NCBI GenBank assembly: GCA_027257055.1
Contig: JAPVLO010000972.1
Span: 1-64,000 of the forward strand
Reading direction: 5' to 3'
Length of the DNA: 64,000 nucleotides
Origin: Cephalopachus bancanus
Lineage: Eukaryota > Chordata > Mammalia > Primates > Tarsiidae
A model generated the notes under the pieces. It saw only the letters and a list, made by a program, of their open reading frames with translations, ran no database searches and had not been told where the DNA came from. Shown here one piece after another: positions 11,042 to 22,317 of this stretch; the stretch's first letter is position 1, and every line of letters begins with the position of its first letter. The translations under genes were made by a program, and so were the position numbers.

Positions 11042-12749
11042 GCCATCCTAGCCAGCCCCTGACATCTGTCCTTCATCCTACACCAAGACTGAACTTGAAC
11101 ATTGGTCTTTTTTTTGTTTTTGGCAAAGAAAACCGGATGATACCTTGTAGAGGGGCAAGAAAAAAGGGAAGGGATTTAGAGTTTTTAATGTAGTAAGCCT
11201 TATCTTTAAAGGATACAATTCATTACATGTAAAATGGAGAAAATGTTTCTTACCTTGTGAGGGGCAGGCCAGGCTGCTGGGGCATGGCTGGAACAAAGGA
11301 GGGGCAGGTGATGCCCAGCTCAGATGGACCTGCCAGCAGCACCCAATACATGTAGCAGACCTGGAATACTGACGTCTGCCAAAAGCTGCTATCCCAGGAG
11401 CGAGTCCCTGCAGAATACCACCAGGCTGTTTCCAACCCAAAGTCAAAGCCTCAGACAACATGGCACTCTTTGCACTTTTCCTAGTAAGTACCAACCTACT
11501 GGGTAAGTATCCTTCAAGTGGTGCTCTGGAAACCTTGCAGGCATCTCAGGATACCCTTGTCCCCACCTTCAACCACAGTGGCCCCTCTGTGGTTTTCTAG
11601 ACTGGATTTATACATTGGTTTTTGAAGAAACCATTCTACTCTATAAAGTTTAAAAATATTGTAGTGGGGGGTGCTGTAAAAAGGTTTCAAGGATGTGGTC
11701 TCCCACCAGCCTTTGTGAAAAGGGACATTAGTCTCTTTCCCAGGGCATGTACTACTGAGAGAGAGCAGGCCTGACACCAGGCCTCAGGGGTTTCTCTCAT
11801 GAGCCTTGGTTTCGGAGGCTGGAGCTTCTGTCCATGACCCAGCCCTGTCACCCCTGATACCTCCTCCTATTGTGACCTGGAGCCTCTCATAGCCTCAGTT
11901 TCTTCACCATGACACCAAAGCCATGACACCCCTTCTCACACAGAGTTGTTGTGAGGACTGGGCTCCTTAGCACGGTACCTGGCACATGACTAGTTTCATT
12001 CTTGGAGTAAAGGGCAATGATACTCTTTGGCCCTCTGGTTTGGGGTCAGCACACACGTCCTCATAACGTCATTTCCCCCATCTGTGCACAGCCCTTTGTT
12101 GTTTACAAACTGCTCTTCCAAAATATAATCCAGTATGTAAAAACAAATGGTTTAAGGTCCTTTTGGATCCTACCTCAGAACAGGCCTAGATTTAGAGCCT
12201 CTTTAGAGGTCTCATTGTGTGTAATCCCTGTGCATCCAAGGGATCATGAAGAAGCATGATTCCAGCTTCCCCCAAACACCTTGTTTAGGGTGACTTACTG
12301 TTAGAGCCAGCACCCTGGTCTTGCTAATTACCAGGATTTATGGGGGCACTTGCCAAAGAGATAAACTAGTGAGCCCCACAAGTAGGCTCCGGAATCCAGG
12401 ATTATTCAAACTCCCCCAGTACCTCAGCTATTCTAATCAAGAGGTTTTTAGACAAAAAACATATGAGACAAAAGCACAACTGCTCTGATTGAAGCAGACC
12501 TGTGTATCTAGAGCCCAGTGAAATCTGAATGCCCTTTCTCTCCAAACCAATCACCACTCCTCACTGTCACAAAGGGAGTTCCCAGGGTGCAACTTGGGGA
12601 GTAGAGATAAAGTCACTGCTCTAGGAAGTTCCCCTCCTTTTATAGATGGGAAAAACAGGCCCACAGAGCACAAGGGTTGGTATGACAGAACCCTCACAAA
12701 GTAGCTTTTCTGGCAAAAACCCAAATAGACAATTTATTTTAAAGTATTT
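11042..12749. other. DUSP21 3' flank, no further gene
   Basis: Likely contains the DUSP21 3' UTR, but I could not fix a polyadenylation signal. A MIR lies at about 11,855-12,000. Frames at 11,078-11,777 and 12,017-12,259 show no protein family. Confidence 0.5.
11855..12000 (+). repeat. MIR SINE
   Basis: TTGTGACCTGGAGCCTCTC..CCTCAGTTTCTTCACCATG then GTTGTTGTGAGGACTG and GGTACCTGGCACATG follow MIR order in sense. Confidence 0.75.
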
Positions 12750-13190
12750 TAAAAAATTACTTGAAGATATATATATCCATATCCAAATATCATCAAATAT
12801 GATGTGTACATGTTTTCATTTTTTTATATCTAAATTAACATACCACAAAATTAACTCTTTTTGGATATACAGTTATATGAGTTTTAACACATGCATAGAT
12901 TTAGGTAACCACCACCACGATAGGGATATAGAGCAGTTCCATCACTCCAAATGTTTCCCCTCATGTTTCCCCTTTGTAGACACCCCACTCCAAGCTCTGG
13001 CAAGTACTGATCTGTTTTCCTTCTGTATAGATTTGCCTTTAGCAGACTATCACATGAATTGAATCATGCAGGACGTAACATTTGGAAACTGGCTTCTTTT
13101 TCTTAGCATAATGTCTTTGAGATTCACCCATGTTATAGTCAATTGTATGGATGTGTCAGTTTGTTTTACATCCACCTGTTGAAGGATATT
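12750..13190 (-). mobile_element. L1M 3' UTR, left piece
   Basis: Antisense L1ME blocks: AACCACCACCACGATAGGG, GGCTTCTTTTTCTTAGCATAATG, CACCCATGTTATAG. The sequence stops at GGATATTAGG and resumes after an LTR at 13,537 (GGTTATTTCCAGTTTTGAGC). Confidence 0.75.
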
Positions 13191-13536
13191 AGGGTTTATA
13201 TTAGTTTCCTAGGGACTGTTTTAACCAAAAACTGGGTGACTTAAAACAATAGAAATGTATTTTCTCATCATTATGGAAGCCAGAGTCCTAAATCAAGGTG
13301 TCAGCAGGCCCACGCTTCCTCTGAAATCTGTAGAGAAGAATCATCTGTGTCCAAATTTCTTTCTTATAAGACCATGAATTATATTAGATTAGTGGCCCAC
13401 TCTACTCCAGTGTGACCTCATTAAAGCTAATTATATCTGCAATGACCCTATTTCCAAATAAGGCCATATTCTGAGGTTCTGGGAGTTAGGGTTTCAATAC
13501 ACTTTGTGGGGATACAATTCAACCCATAACAGGGTT
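13191..13536 (-). mobile_element. MLT1-type (ERVL-MaLR) solo LTR
   Basis: Antisense LTR with AAACTGGGTGACTTAAAACAA, ATGGAAGCCAGAGTCCTAAA, CCAAATAAGGCCATATTCTG and an end at ACAATTCAACCCATAACA. A short AGGGTTTA / AGGGTTAT repeat at the junctions fits a target duplication inside the L1. Confidence 0.75.
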
Positions 13537-13639
13537 ATTTCCAGTTTTGAGCAATTATACATAAAGTGCTATAATATACAAAGAAGAAGAAAAAGATCAC
13601 ATTACCTGGAAAAAAAAATGGTTAGCACTTTAAAAGTAG

Positions 13640-14140
13640 AATGAGTTATAGTGAAAAATATTAATAACCACCATTTATTAGGAAGTTATTATATGTCAAA
13701 AACAGTACTGGACATTTTATAAACAGCAAACTAGTCCTTACAACAGACTTTTTTTTTTTTTTTTGAGTTGAAGTCTCACTCTGTCGCCCAGACTGGAGTG
13801 CAATGGTCGCTCCCGGCCACCGCAGCCTCGACCTGCTGGGCTCCGGCGATCCTTCCGCCTCAGCCTTCCGAGTAGCCGGAATTACAGGCATGCACTACCA
13901 CGCCTGACCAATTTTTTGATTTATTGTAGAGATGAGGTCTCGCTGCCCAGGCAGGTCTCGAACCCATGGGCTCAGGCAATTCACTCACCTCAACCTCCCA
14001 AAGGCGCGGGATTGATTACAGGCTGAGCCACCGAGCCCGGCTTACAACAGCCTTTTAAGGTAGTTATTATTCACATTGTACTAATGTGGTTAAAGAATTT
14101 GCCTAAGGTAGTACACAGACCATGTGTGAAGAGGTGACAT
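13640..14140 (-). repeat. MIR split by an Alu
   Basis: Antisense MIR: ACCATTTATTAGGAAG..CTGGACATTTTATAAAC before the Alu, and CCTTTTAAGGTAGTTATTATTC..AATTTGCCTAAGG after it. Confidence 0.65.
13747..14040 (-). mobile_element. Alu (young strepsirrhine type)
   Basis: Full dimer with the 5-base deletion. The direct repeat CTTACAACAG is on both sides (13,737 and 14,041). It sits inside a MIR. Confidence 0.95.
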
Positions 14141-14264
14141 TGAGACAGGGCTCTATTTTCTTGCATTTATTTTGAGACAAAGGTAAGTTGGATGAAAAAA
14201 ATAAATTTTTTAGTTACAACCCTTGATTCTCAAATAATGTGATTATAAATCATTAGGGGAATTT

Positions 14265-14375
14265 TTATTATTCAGGTTCCTGGGCCTTACCACCACAGCT
14301 TGAGATTCAGTAGGCCCAGGAAGCTGCATTTTTAACAAGCATCTCAGATGACTCTAATGAAGTCTGAAAAACATC
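14265..14375 (-). repeat. MER5A-like hAT MITE fragment
   Basis: AGATTCAGTAGGCCCAGGAAG, CTGCATTTTTAACAAGCATC, CAGATGACTCTAATGAAG are the usual MER5A blocks. The ends are decayed. Confidence 0.6.
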
Positions 14376-14759
14376 AACCAAGAAGTTATTAACAGTAGGT
14401 ATTCCATATCTTCTCATCTTTGCCCTTCTTTTTTGAATTATTTATTCATGCCCTTATATATTTTTCTATCAGAGTATAAATCTTTTTTTCTTTTCACTTG
14501 TAAGAACTGAAAGGGCATCCAATTTTTTCTTGTCAAATACGCTGCATTTATTTTTCCTAGTTTATCATGTGCTATTTGTTTATGGCACTTGTTTGTGATT
14601 CAAAGGTTTAAATTTGTATGTAGCTAAATCTGTGAGTCTTTAACTGAATGGTTTTTTGCTTCTGAATAATATTTTAAAGATTTTCTCCATTGTATAATTA
14701 TACAAATGTTAACTATTATTTTTTCTTGATTGATGTTTTTTCACTTTTAAACATTTTTT
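14376..14759. other. AT-rich intergenic sequence
   Basis: No gene. It has weak resemblance to antisense L1M 3' UTR, not firm. Confidence 0.4.
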
Positions 14760-14887
14760 CTAATTTTTTCACTTGAAAATGTTCAAATATTCAGAAAGTT
14801 TAAAGAACAGTATGAGTGCTTATATTTGCTTCACTTAGAATAATCAATTGTTAAATTTTTGTCATATTTACTTTCCCTTTCTTTCTT

Positions 14888-15181
14888 TTTTTTTTTTTTT
14901 TTTTGAGTTGGAGTCTCACTCTGTCATCCAGACTGGAGTGCAGTGGCACGCTCCTGGCCACCGCAGCCTCGACTTGCTGGGCTCGAGCAATCCTTTCACC
15001 TCAGCCTTCCCAGTAGCTGGAACTACAGGCGCGCGCTACCACACCCGGCTAATTTTTTGATTTATTGTAGAGATGAGGGCTCACCAAGTTGCCCAGGCGG
15101 GTCTCGAACCCGCGGGCTCAGGCAATCCACTCACCTCAGCCTCCCAAAGCACAGGATTACAGGCTGAGCCACTGAACCCGG
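14888..15181 (-). mobile_element. Alu (older strepsirrhine type)
   Basis: Full antisense dimer, undeleted CACCAAGTTGCCC. Imperfect flanking repeat (TCCCTTTCT / TCCCTCTCT). Confidence 0.93.
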
Positions 15182-15296
15182 CTCCCTCTCTTTTAATATA
15201 ACCTGATCCATTTGAAAGTAAGTTGCAACCTAACCCTGAATTGTACTCCACATATTCAAAATTAAAAAAAAATATTTTTAAAAATTAGCATTCAAG

Positions 15297-15592
15297 TCGG
15301 GTTCAGTGGCTTAGCCTGTAATCCTGCGCCTTGGGAGGCTGAGGTGAGTGGAATGCCTGAGCCTGCGGGTTCGAGACCCACCTGGGCAACTTGGTGAGCT
15401 CTCATCTCTACAATAAATCAAAAAATTAGCCGGGCGTGGTAGCGCGCACCTGTAATTCCGGCTACTTGGAAGGCTGAGGCAGAAAGATCGCCGGAGCCCA
15501 GCAGTTCGAGGCTGCGGTGGCTGGGAACGGCCACTACACTCCAGTCTGTGCGACAGAGTGAGACTTCAACTCAAAAAAAAAAAAAAAAAAAA
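15297..15592 (+). mobile_element. Alu (strepsirrhine type), B box intact
   Basis: Sense dimer bracketed by AATTAGCATTCAA. It retains GGTTCGAGACC, a good Pol III B box, and ends in about 20 A. Confidence 0.95.
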
Positions 15593-15926
15593 TTAGCATT
15601 CAAAAAAAAGGAAAGTAGGTTGCAAATATCATGACATTTCACCCTTGAATATTTCAAAATGCATCACCTAAGCATAAGGACATTCTCCTATAATACAATA
15701 TTATCAAATCTAAGTCAGTTCGTTAATAATAATTCCCTAATATTTAGTCCATATTTACATTTTTCCCACTTATGACTAAAATGTCTTTTCTAGATATTTT
15801 TTCTTTCCTAAACACGATCCAATCAAGGTCATAGACTAGATTTAATTATTGTATCTATTTTAATCTAGAGTAGTACCTCTACTCTTTTTTCCTCCTGACA
15901 TTGCCTTTTTGATGAATCCAGAACAA

Positions 15927-16010
15927 TTTTTTTTTTTTGAGTTGGAGTCTCACTCTTGTCACCCAGGCTGAAGTGCAGTGGCATGCTCATGGCCACTTCA
16001 GCCTCGACCT
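15927..16010 (-). mobile_element. 5'-truncated Alu (about 80 bases)
   Basis: Only the 3' part of the right arm with its poly-A, flanked by the direct repeat CAGAACAATTTTT. A full target duplication shows it was inserted already truncated. Confidence 0.9.
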
Positions 16011-16084
16011 CAGAACAATTTTTGGTAGAACATCCAGTACTCTGAATTTGTCCAATTATTTCTTTCTGTTTGTTTGTTTGTTTG

Positions 16085-16233
16085 TTTTGAGACAGTCTTG
16101 GTCTATCGCCCAGGCTGGAGTGCAGTGGTGCTATCATAGCTCAATGCAGCCTTGAACTTTCCTGGGCGTAAGTGATCCTTCCACCCCAGCTTCCCAGCTA
16201 AATGGGATTAAGGTGTGAGCCACCATGTCCAGC
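16085..16233 (-). mobile_element. Alu monomer-length copy, old
   Basis: TTTG-rich tail then GAGACAGTCTTGG..CAGGCTGGAGTGCAG and an end CCATGTCCAGCC. Direct repeat CCAATTATTTCTT on both sides. Confidence 0.85.
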
Positions 16234-16480
16234 CCCAATTATTTCTTCATGCTATCATTTAACTTGCTTCTCTAGCCCTTATATTTTCTTTAAATTGGAA
16301 GCTAGGTCTAGATATTTGATTAGATTTGGATCAGGATTTTTTTTTTGCTGGAATACTTCAGAAGCAGTGCCATGTGGCATGTATCAGGAGACACAAATGT
16401 CTCTTTGTCTCATTAGCAGTGTGCTAAGTTCGATCACATAGTTAAGGTGATGACCACCAGATGCCTGCCTTTAAAATTAG

Positions 16481-17323
16481 TAAGTACAGTAATCTGTAGG
16501 ATGATTTTTTTTAAGCACAATGTAAATATCCTATTACTTTCAGCCAATGGCACTAGTATCCATTAATGACCCTTGCCTTGATCAATTATTACATTAGGGG
16601 ATTAGGGGACATCTAACTCTTAAATCTATTCCAAACTAATTTTGGTACGTAGTATAAGTTGGAGTTATTTAATTTTTAAAATAATTTTGAGATGTTGCAA
16701 TGTCATCAGAAATATTTGTGTTTGCTTTTGTTCCTTACAGTTTGTTATATTGTCAATCATTTCCTGTGCCAGTGCCATATTCCTTAAAATTGGTGCAGTT
16801 TCATAATAGATTATAATATTTGGTAAAACAATGACATTCTTCCCAAATTATGCTTCTTTTTTAGGGGTTTTCTTTTTTCTCTCAAATTATTTCCTTCTCT
16901 CTTCCAAATGAACCTTCTTAATAGTTGTGGTAGGTTTACAAAAAAAATCCCATTAGAGGATGCTGGGAGATGAGGTCTGACCCAGTGGCATCTGGTAGTT
17001 AGTATTTACATAATATGTTTTTGAGGACTGGCTATCTGTAAGTAGTGGGGCTAAAGATCATTTTTATTTTTATGTTTTTTGCTTATCTGTATATTCTGTT
17101 TATTTCTGTATAGTCTAAATGAATTCTTATTATAATATAAACTCTTTTACAATATGACATAAGCATTTTAATAAAAAGTTACTTACAAATGAAAAACCCA
17201 TTCGAATTTTGGTTGAAATTACTGGGTTTTTTGTACTAGTTAAGGTAAAATCAGGAAACAGAAACCACACTAATTATTTTTGAGCCAATATTTATTATAA
17301 AAAAAAAAAACTATTTAGCTTTG
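16481..17323. other. Intergenic AT-rich sequence
   Basis: Probably old LINE remnants; no coding or RNA gene recognised. Confidence 0.4.
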
Positions 17324-18061
17324 CAGATGCCGCCGCCTTGAGCCTTTTCCCGTATGCCAGCCTTGAGCCTTTTCCCATCAGCCATGGTCAATTCCACCGT
17401 GTTCTTTGACATCACCATCATCGAAGAGCCCTTGGGCTGCGTCTTCTTCCAGCTGTTTGCAGATAAGTTTCCAAAGACAGCAGAAAACTTTAGTGCTCTG
17501 AGCACTGGAAAGAAATGATTCGATTGTAAGGATTCCTGCTTTCACAGAATTATTCCAGGGTTTATGTGCCAGGGTGGTGACTTTACAAGCTATAATGGCA
17601 CTGGTAGCAACTCCATGTACGGGGAGAAACTGGATGATGAGAACTTCGTCTTGAAGCATACAGGTTCCGGCATCTTGTCCATGGCAAATACTGAACCCAA
17701 CACAAAAAGTTCCCAGCTTCTCATCTGTACTACCAGATGAAATGTTGGATGGTAAGCATGTGGTTTTAGGCAAGGTGAAAGAGAGCATGAATGTATACAA
17801 GTCATGGAGGACTTTGGGCCCATGAATGCTAGGACCAGCAAGAAGATCACCATTGCTGACTGTAGACAACTCTAATAAATTTGACTTGTTTTATCTTAAA
17901 GTACCAGACCATTCCTTCTGTCGCTCAGGAGAGTACCCCCTCCATCCCATTTGCTCACAATAGCCCTATAATCTTTGTGCTTTTGCTACAATTCTTTGGG
18001 TTCTATATTTTCCTTATTCCCTTTGACGTGTAGATGAATTGCAGCGAAATAAAAACTAAAT
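17324..18061 (+). pseudogene. PPIA: Processed pseudogene of cyclophilin A
   Basis: A full-length retrocopy of the peptidyl-prolyl isomerase A mRNA: a leader-like GC-rich stretch, start codon at 17,384, intronless body, the stop at about 17,873-17,875, and the 3' UTR through its AATAAAAACTAAATA end. Recognisable coding blocks include CAGAAAACTTTAGTGCTCTG, CAGAATTATTCCAGGG and AAGAAGATCACCATTGCTGA. It is dead: codon 45 (Gly in the parent) is TGA at 17,516-17,518, and there is a deletion near 17,725-17,745 in the region that encodes Cys-Thr-Ala-Lys. The poly-A tail is replaced by AGCTAGCTAA and AAATAAAT repeats. The minus-strand frames at 17,311-17,869 are shadows of it. Confidence 0.93.
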
Positions 18062-18345
18062 AGCTAGCTAACTAGCTAGCTAAATAAATAAATAACTGTT
18101 TAACCAGGTATTGGCAGACTGAAAGGCAAAAATAGGACACATATTGTATATGTTCATACATATATAAATATTTAAATAAAAGATCAGCTACCCAGAATGC
18201 CTGAAACTTGATCAGTTAAGTATTAACCATATTTCTGGAGTGTGTATATCCTAATTTCAAAGTCTCATAATGTAATAAAATTGTAATTTAGTGTCTTAAA
18301 GCACACACACCCATACACATATACACACTTAGTGACTTCTTTGCG
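18062..18345. other. Intergenic, no gene
   Basis: Begins with the degraded tail of the PPIA retrocopy, then unassigned AT-rich sequence. Confidence 0.5.
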
Positions 18346-18625
18346 ATTCAATTTTTTTTTTTTTGAGTTGGGGTCTTATTGTGCTGGGGTGCAGTGGCAT
18401 GATCATGGCTCACTGCAGCCTTGACTATCTGGTTCGGGTGATCTTTCTGCTTCAGTCTCCCATGTAGCTGGGACTACAGGCACACTCCACCATGCCTAAT
18501 TTTTAAAAATTTTTTTGTGGAGATGAAGTCTGACTGTGTTGCTTAGGCTGGTCTTGAACTTCTGGACTCAAACAATCCTCCTGCCCAAAGTGCTGGGATT
18601 ACAGGTGTGAGCCTCCACACCTGGC
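18346..18625 (-). mobile_element. Alu, older
   Basis: Antisense dimer ending ACACCTGGCTG, bracketed by ATTCAATTTTT. Confidence 0.9.
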
Positions 18626-19379
18626 TGAAATTCAATTTTTAAAAATGATTTTGCCTGATAAAACATTTACAATATATCGTTAAGTTACCATCTGTGACAT
18701 ATGATTATCCATTCTGATCTATGCTGTTGAGATAAAGAGGTAAATATATCCAATAAGTAGGCTGCATTTGTGAATACTTGAGAGCCCATTTCCAGCTACC
18801 TCAACGTCTCCTTCCCGTACAACTTTCATCATTCTCCAATTAATAAGATAAAGGAAGGTGGGGAGGTGACCTCTTGATCACCTTTGAGGAACTGCTTGAT
18901 AAGGAAGGAGGTGGCAGGGCAAACCTGAATTTTATGCTTGGACCAGACTGCCTGCCAGGTTCTCTCCATTCAGAGATGATCAAGGCATCAGTCACATGAT
19001 TGTGTTCAAAAAGTATATTTTACAAGACTTTCTGAAATAGGGATCTTAAGAGTATGGAATCTGAACTTGCAGTTAACTTCTCTCCTCAACAGCCTTTATG
19101 GTGAAGGAATAAAAAGAGTATGGGACTTGACCAAGTTAAGAAGGCCTCTGTTATCAATTTGGTTGAACTCTGGAGGTTTCAGGTTCAGGCAGGATTGGAG
19201 CCTGAACTTGCTAGGGACAGCGAGGGATTGCATTCATTTCTAGCTTTATTGCATGGTGGTCAACGAATGTGGCCTGCATAAATTTTGCTTTACATTGAGA
19301 TTTTCTTGTCTCTTGAGCAGTAAAACAGAATTATCTATTGGTAGAATTCTATGTTTTATCATATTTTATTATTTAAACA
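18626..19379. other. Intergenic sequence, no gene
   Basis: No named repeat, exon or RNA gene recognised. Confidence 0.5.
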
Positions 19380-20815
19380 ATTTTAATGTTTGAGTAGGTA
19401 ACACACTCAGGATTCAATATTCAAAGGGCACATAAGGGTATATAGAATGAAAGTCTCCTTACCTCTGTTCTCTATCCAACAAGTTCCCCTCCCCAAAGGC
19501 AGCTAATATTATGCTTCTCCTGTATCCTTCTAAGATGTTATTTTATGCATATACAATCAATTACATATGTATATATGTATATATATTTTCATTTTTCAAC
19601 AAGTGGTAGCATAACATGCACACTATTCTCCATCAAGTTTCTTTTTGTTTAATAATCTATTTACAGACCATGCTAAGTTAGTAAAAGAACATAGAAGTAT
19701 AATTCATTTAGTCTGTCCCTATCATGGACATTTAGGTTGTTGCCAAAACTTTGCTACTACAAATAATAGTGCAATAAATAAACTTGTAGTTAAGTTTATA
19801 AATAGTATCAGATTAATTCCTTTGGATGTTATCAAAACCTGTCAGCAATGTATTAAATTGCCTGTTTCCTCATGGACTCAATAGCACAGCATAATATCAC
19901 ACTATTGTACCTTTGCTAATCTGACCAGTGAAAAATGGTGTCTCGGTTTACCTTTAATTTGCATGTCTCTTATTACAAGTAACTTCTAGCATCTTTTCAT
20001 TCTTCTTTTTTTTTCTTTTCTTTTTTTTTTTTTTTTTTGAGTTGGAGTCTCACTCTGTTGCTCAGGCTGGAATGCAGTGGCATGCTCACGGCCACTCCAG
20101 TGTCTACCTGCTGAGCTTCGGTGATCCTTCCACCTCAGCCTTCCAAGTAACTGGAACTACAGGCGTGTGCTACCATGCCCGGCTAATTTTTTGATTTATT
20201 GTAGAGATGAGGTCTCGCCAAGTTGTCCAGGCTGGTCTTGAACCCGTGCGCTCAGGCAATCCTCTCACCTCGGAGTCCCAAAGTGCTGGGATTACAGGCT
20301 TGAGCCACCACACCCCGCCAAAAAAGAATATTTTATATGTGACCTAGTGCACATTTATGTACATAAGTTTCTTTTAAGAATAATTTGTATTTTTCTTTCT
20401 ATGAACTGGCTGCTCATATCAAGACTTTATTAGGTTCTTAGATTTAAAAATTTATTTGTAAGAACTCTATTAGCAAAATGAGGCATTTGTCTATGATAGT
20501 AATTTCAAATGTTTTCTGCAATTTTTCATTTATCTTTTGACTCTGCTTACAGTGGTTTTTGCGAGGCAAAAACTACTTATTTTTATTTAGTCAAATTTAT
20601 TAGGGTTTTCTTTTATAGCATTAGGGTTCTGTTATTATCAGGAAGATTTTCTGCAATGTAAGATTATACTAAAAGAGTATCCCATGACTCTTCATGTACC
20701 TCTTATGTTTCAATTTTAACATTTAAATGTTTGATCCATCTGGCATATATCCTGGTACAAAGTGTGAGGTATGAATACAACATTACTTTTTTTTTTTCAG
20801 ATTACTGCCAGCATT
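19380..20815 (-). mobile_element. L1ME 3' end, split by an Alu
   Basis: Antisense L1ME: CATGGACATTTAGGTTGTTGCC, CTTTGCTAATCTGACCAGTG, AAAAATGGTGTCTCGG, then after the Alu TGTTTGATCCATCTGGCATA. The 79-codon frame at 19,645 is an artefact of it. Confidence 0.75.
20010..20320 (-). mobile_element. Alu, intermediate
   Basis: Antisense dimer ending ACAGGCTTGAGCCACCAC: the left arm in sense reads CTCAAGCCTG, an intermediate between ancestral CTCACGCC and derived CTCAGCC. Confidence 0.92.
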
Positions 20816-20848
20816 CTCATGTTTGCATAATTATAATTTAAGTTAAAA

Positions 20849-20850
<2 letters not shown>

Positions 20851-20898
<48 letters not shown>
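20851..20898. repeat. (TG)n microsatellite
   Basis: About 24 uninterrupted TG units next to the L1ME tail. Likely length-polymorphic. Confidence 0.97.
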
Positions 20899-20900
<2 letters not shown>

Positions 20901-21161
20901 AGTTATTGGTTCTGTTTCTCTGGACAACCATGACTGATAAAATTTCTAATAGCTTTTTAAAATGTATTTTGATGGCATAACAGTCTGGCATTGAACTCTA
21001 AGACAATGAGAATTTATTGTACCCTTTGACTAATATACAAGTAACTTTCTTTGATTAATTCTTTTTGTCTTGATGTTCTAATATTACCCACTCCTCCTTC
21101 CCACTTGAACTTTGCTCTGCATTTATCTAATGTGTCTTTATTTTTTAGTTTGTAACATAGG

Positions 21162-21453
21162 TCTTTTTTTTTTTTTTTGAGTTGGAGTCTCTCTCTGTCA
21201 CCCAGACTGGAGTGCAGTGGCTACTCCTGGCCACCGCAGCCTCGACCTGCTGGGCTCCGGCGATCTTCCACCTCAGCCTTCCAAGTAGCTGGAACTACAG
21301 GCGTGCGCTACCACGCCTGGCTAATTTTTGATTTATTGTAGAGATGAGGTCTCACCAAGTTGCCCAGGCGGGTCTCGAAGCCACGGGCTCAGGCAATCCA
21401 CTCACCTAGGCCTCCCAAAGTGCTGGGATTACAGGCTGAGCCACCGAGCCCGG
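21162..21453 (-). mobile_element. Alu (older strepsirrhine type)
   Basis: Full dimer, undeleted, bracketed by ACATAGGTC. Confidence 0.95.
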
Positions 21454-21788
21454 TACATAGGTCATATTTTAATGGTATGCCTCTTGTAACTAGATTATAT
21501 TTAAATTTTGTTTTACTCCACCAAGTCTTTTAATAGGGGATTTACATTTTTGTTAATTCTGAAATCTTTGGCTTTATGCCATTTTTTCCTTTATATACAG
21601 TTTCTTTCTTTCTTTCTTTGTTTAATCTTCTCCATTGGTTTAGAAAGCATTTCATTCTATTAGTTGAAAGTGGCTACCTGGAGGAAGGGGAAACTTGTAC
21701 TTTTTACTTCATACATCTATTTCCTGAATTGATATAGTAAATTTAATATCTGGTAAATACCTTCAAGTTTTTCAAAAGCTTTTTTCTT

Positions 21789-22068
21789 TTTTTTTTGAGT
21801 CGGAGTCTCACTCGGTCGCCCAGACTGGAGTGCAGTGGCCGCTCCCGGCCACCGCAGCCTCGCCTGCTGGGCTCCGGTGATCCTTCTGCCTCAGCCTTCC
21901 GAGTAGCCGGAATTACAGGCATGCGCTACCATGCCCGGCTGATTTTTTGATTTATTGTAGAGATGAGGTCTCACTGCCCAAGCGGGTCTCGAACCCGTGG
22001 GCTCAGGCAGTCCACTCACCTCAGCCTCCCAAAGGCGCGGAATTACAGGCTGAGCCACCGAGCACGGC
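21789..22068 (-). mobile_element. Alu (young strepsirrhine type)
   Basis: Full dimer with the 5-base deletion, bracketed by GCTTTTTTCTT. Confidence 0.95.
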
Positions 22069-22317
22069 TGCTTTTTTCTTAACCTGATCTTCATTTAATT
22101 GATGGGTCCACAGTGAAATGTCATATTTTGAATCACACGTCTGATATATAAAATTTAGTATACTTTATCTTTACCTCACTCTCTATTCTAACCCATATCA
22201 ATGTTAACTCAGGTTTTAGATTTAGATACCTTTATTATTATTTTAAAAATTCAAAACCTAATTTGAGAAAAAAATTGGAATTCAGATTTCATTTTATAAT
22301 TAGATATGATGCAATTA
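22069..22317. other. Unassigned sequence left of the mariner
   Basis: AT-rich. It may be the remaining end of the hAT element that lies to the right of the mariner, but no terminal repeat was found. Confidence 0.35.

Larger units (their letters stand above)
14760..16480 (-). mobile_element. L1M 3' UTR carrying four Alu insertions
   Basis: Between the Alus, antisense L1M blocks recur: GTTCAAATATTCAGAAAG, TATCATGACATTTCACCC, CACCTAAGCATAAGGACATT, CGATCCAATCAAGG. The same L1 region is seen again at 40.6-40.9 kb. Confidence 0.65.

Noticed and set aside
17378..17869. A 163-codon frame on the minus strand
   Set aside because: Antisense of the PPIA retrocopy.
18062..18105. AGCTAGCTAACTAGCTAGC palindrome as a functional site
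   Set aside because: It lies in the decayed tail of a retrocopy and grades into AAATAAAT repeats; simple slippage explains it.
20851..20898. TG array considered as a regulatory or Z-DNA element
   Set aside because: Possible in principle, but nothing beyond an ordinary microsatellite can be shown.
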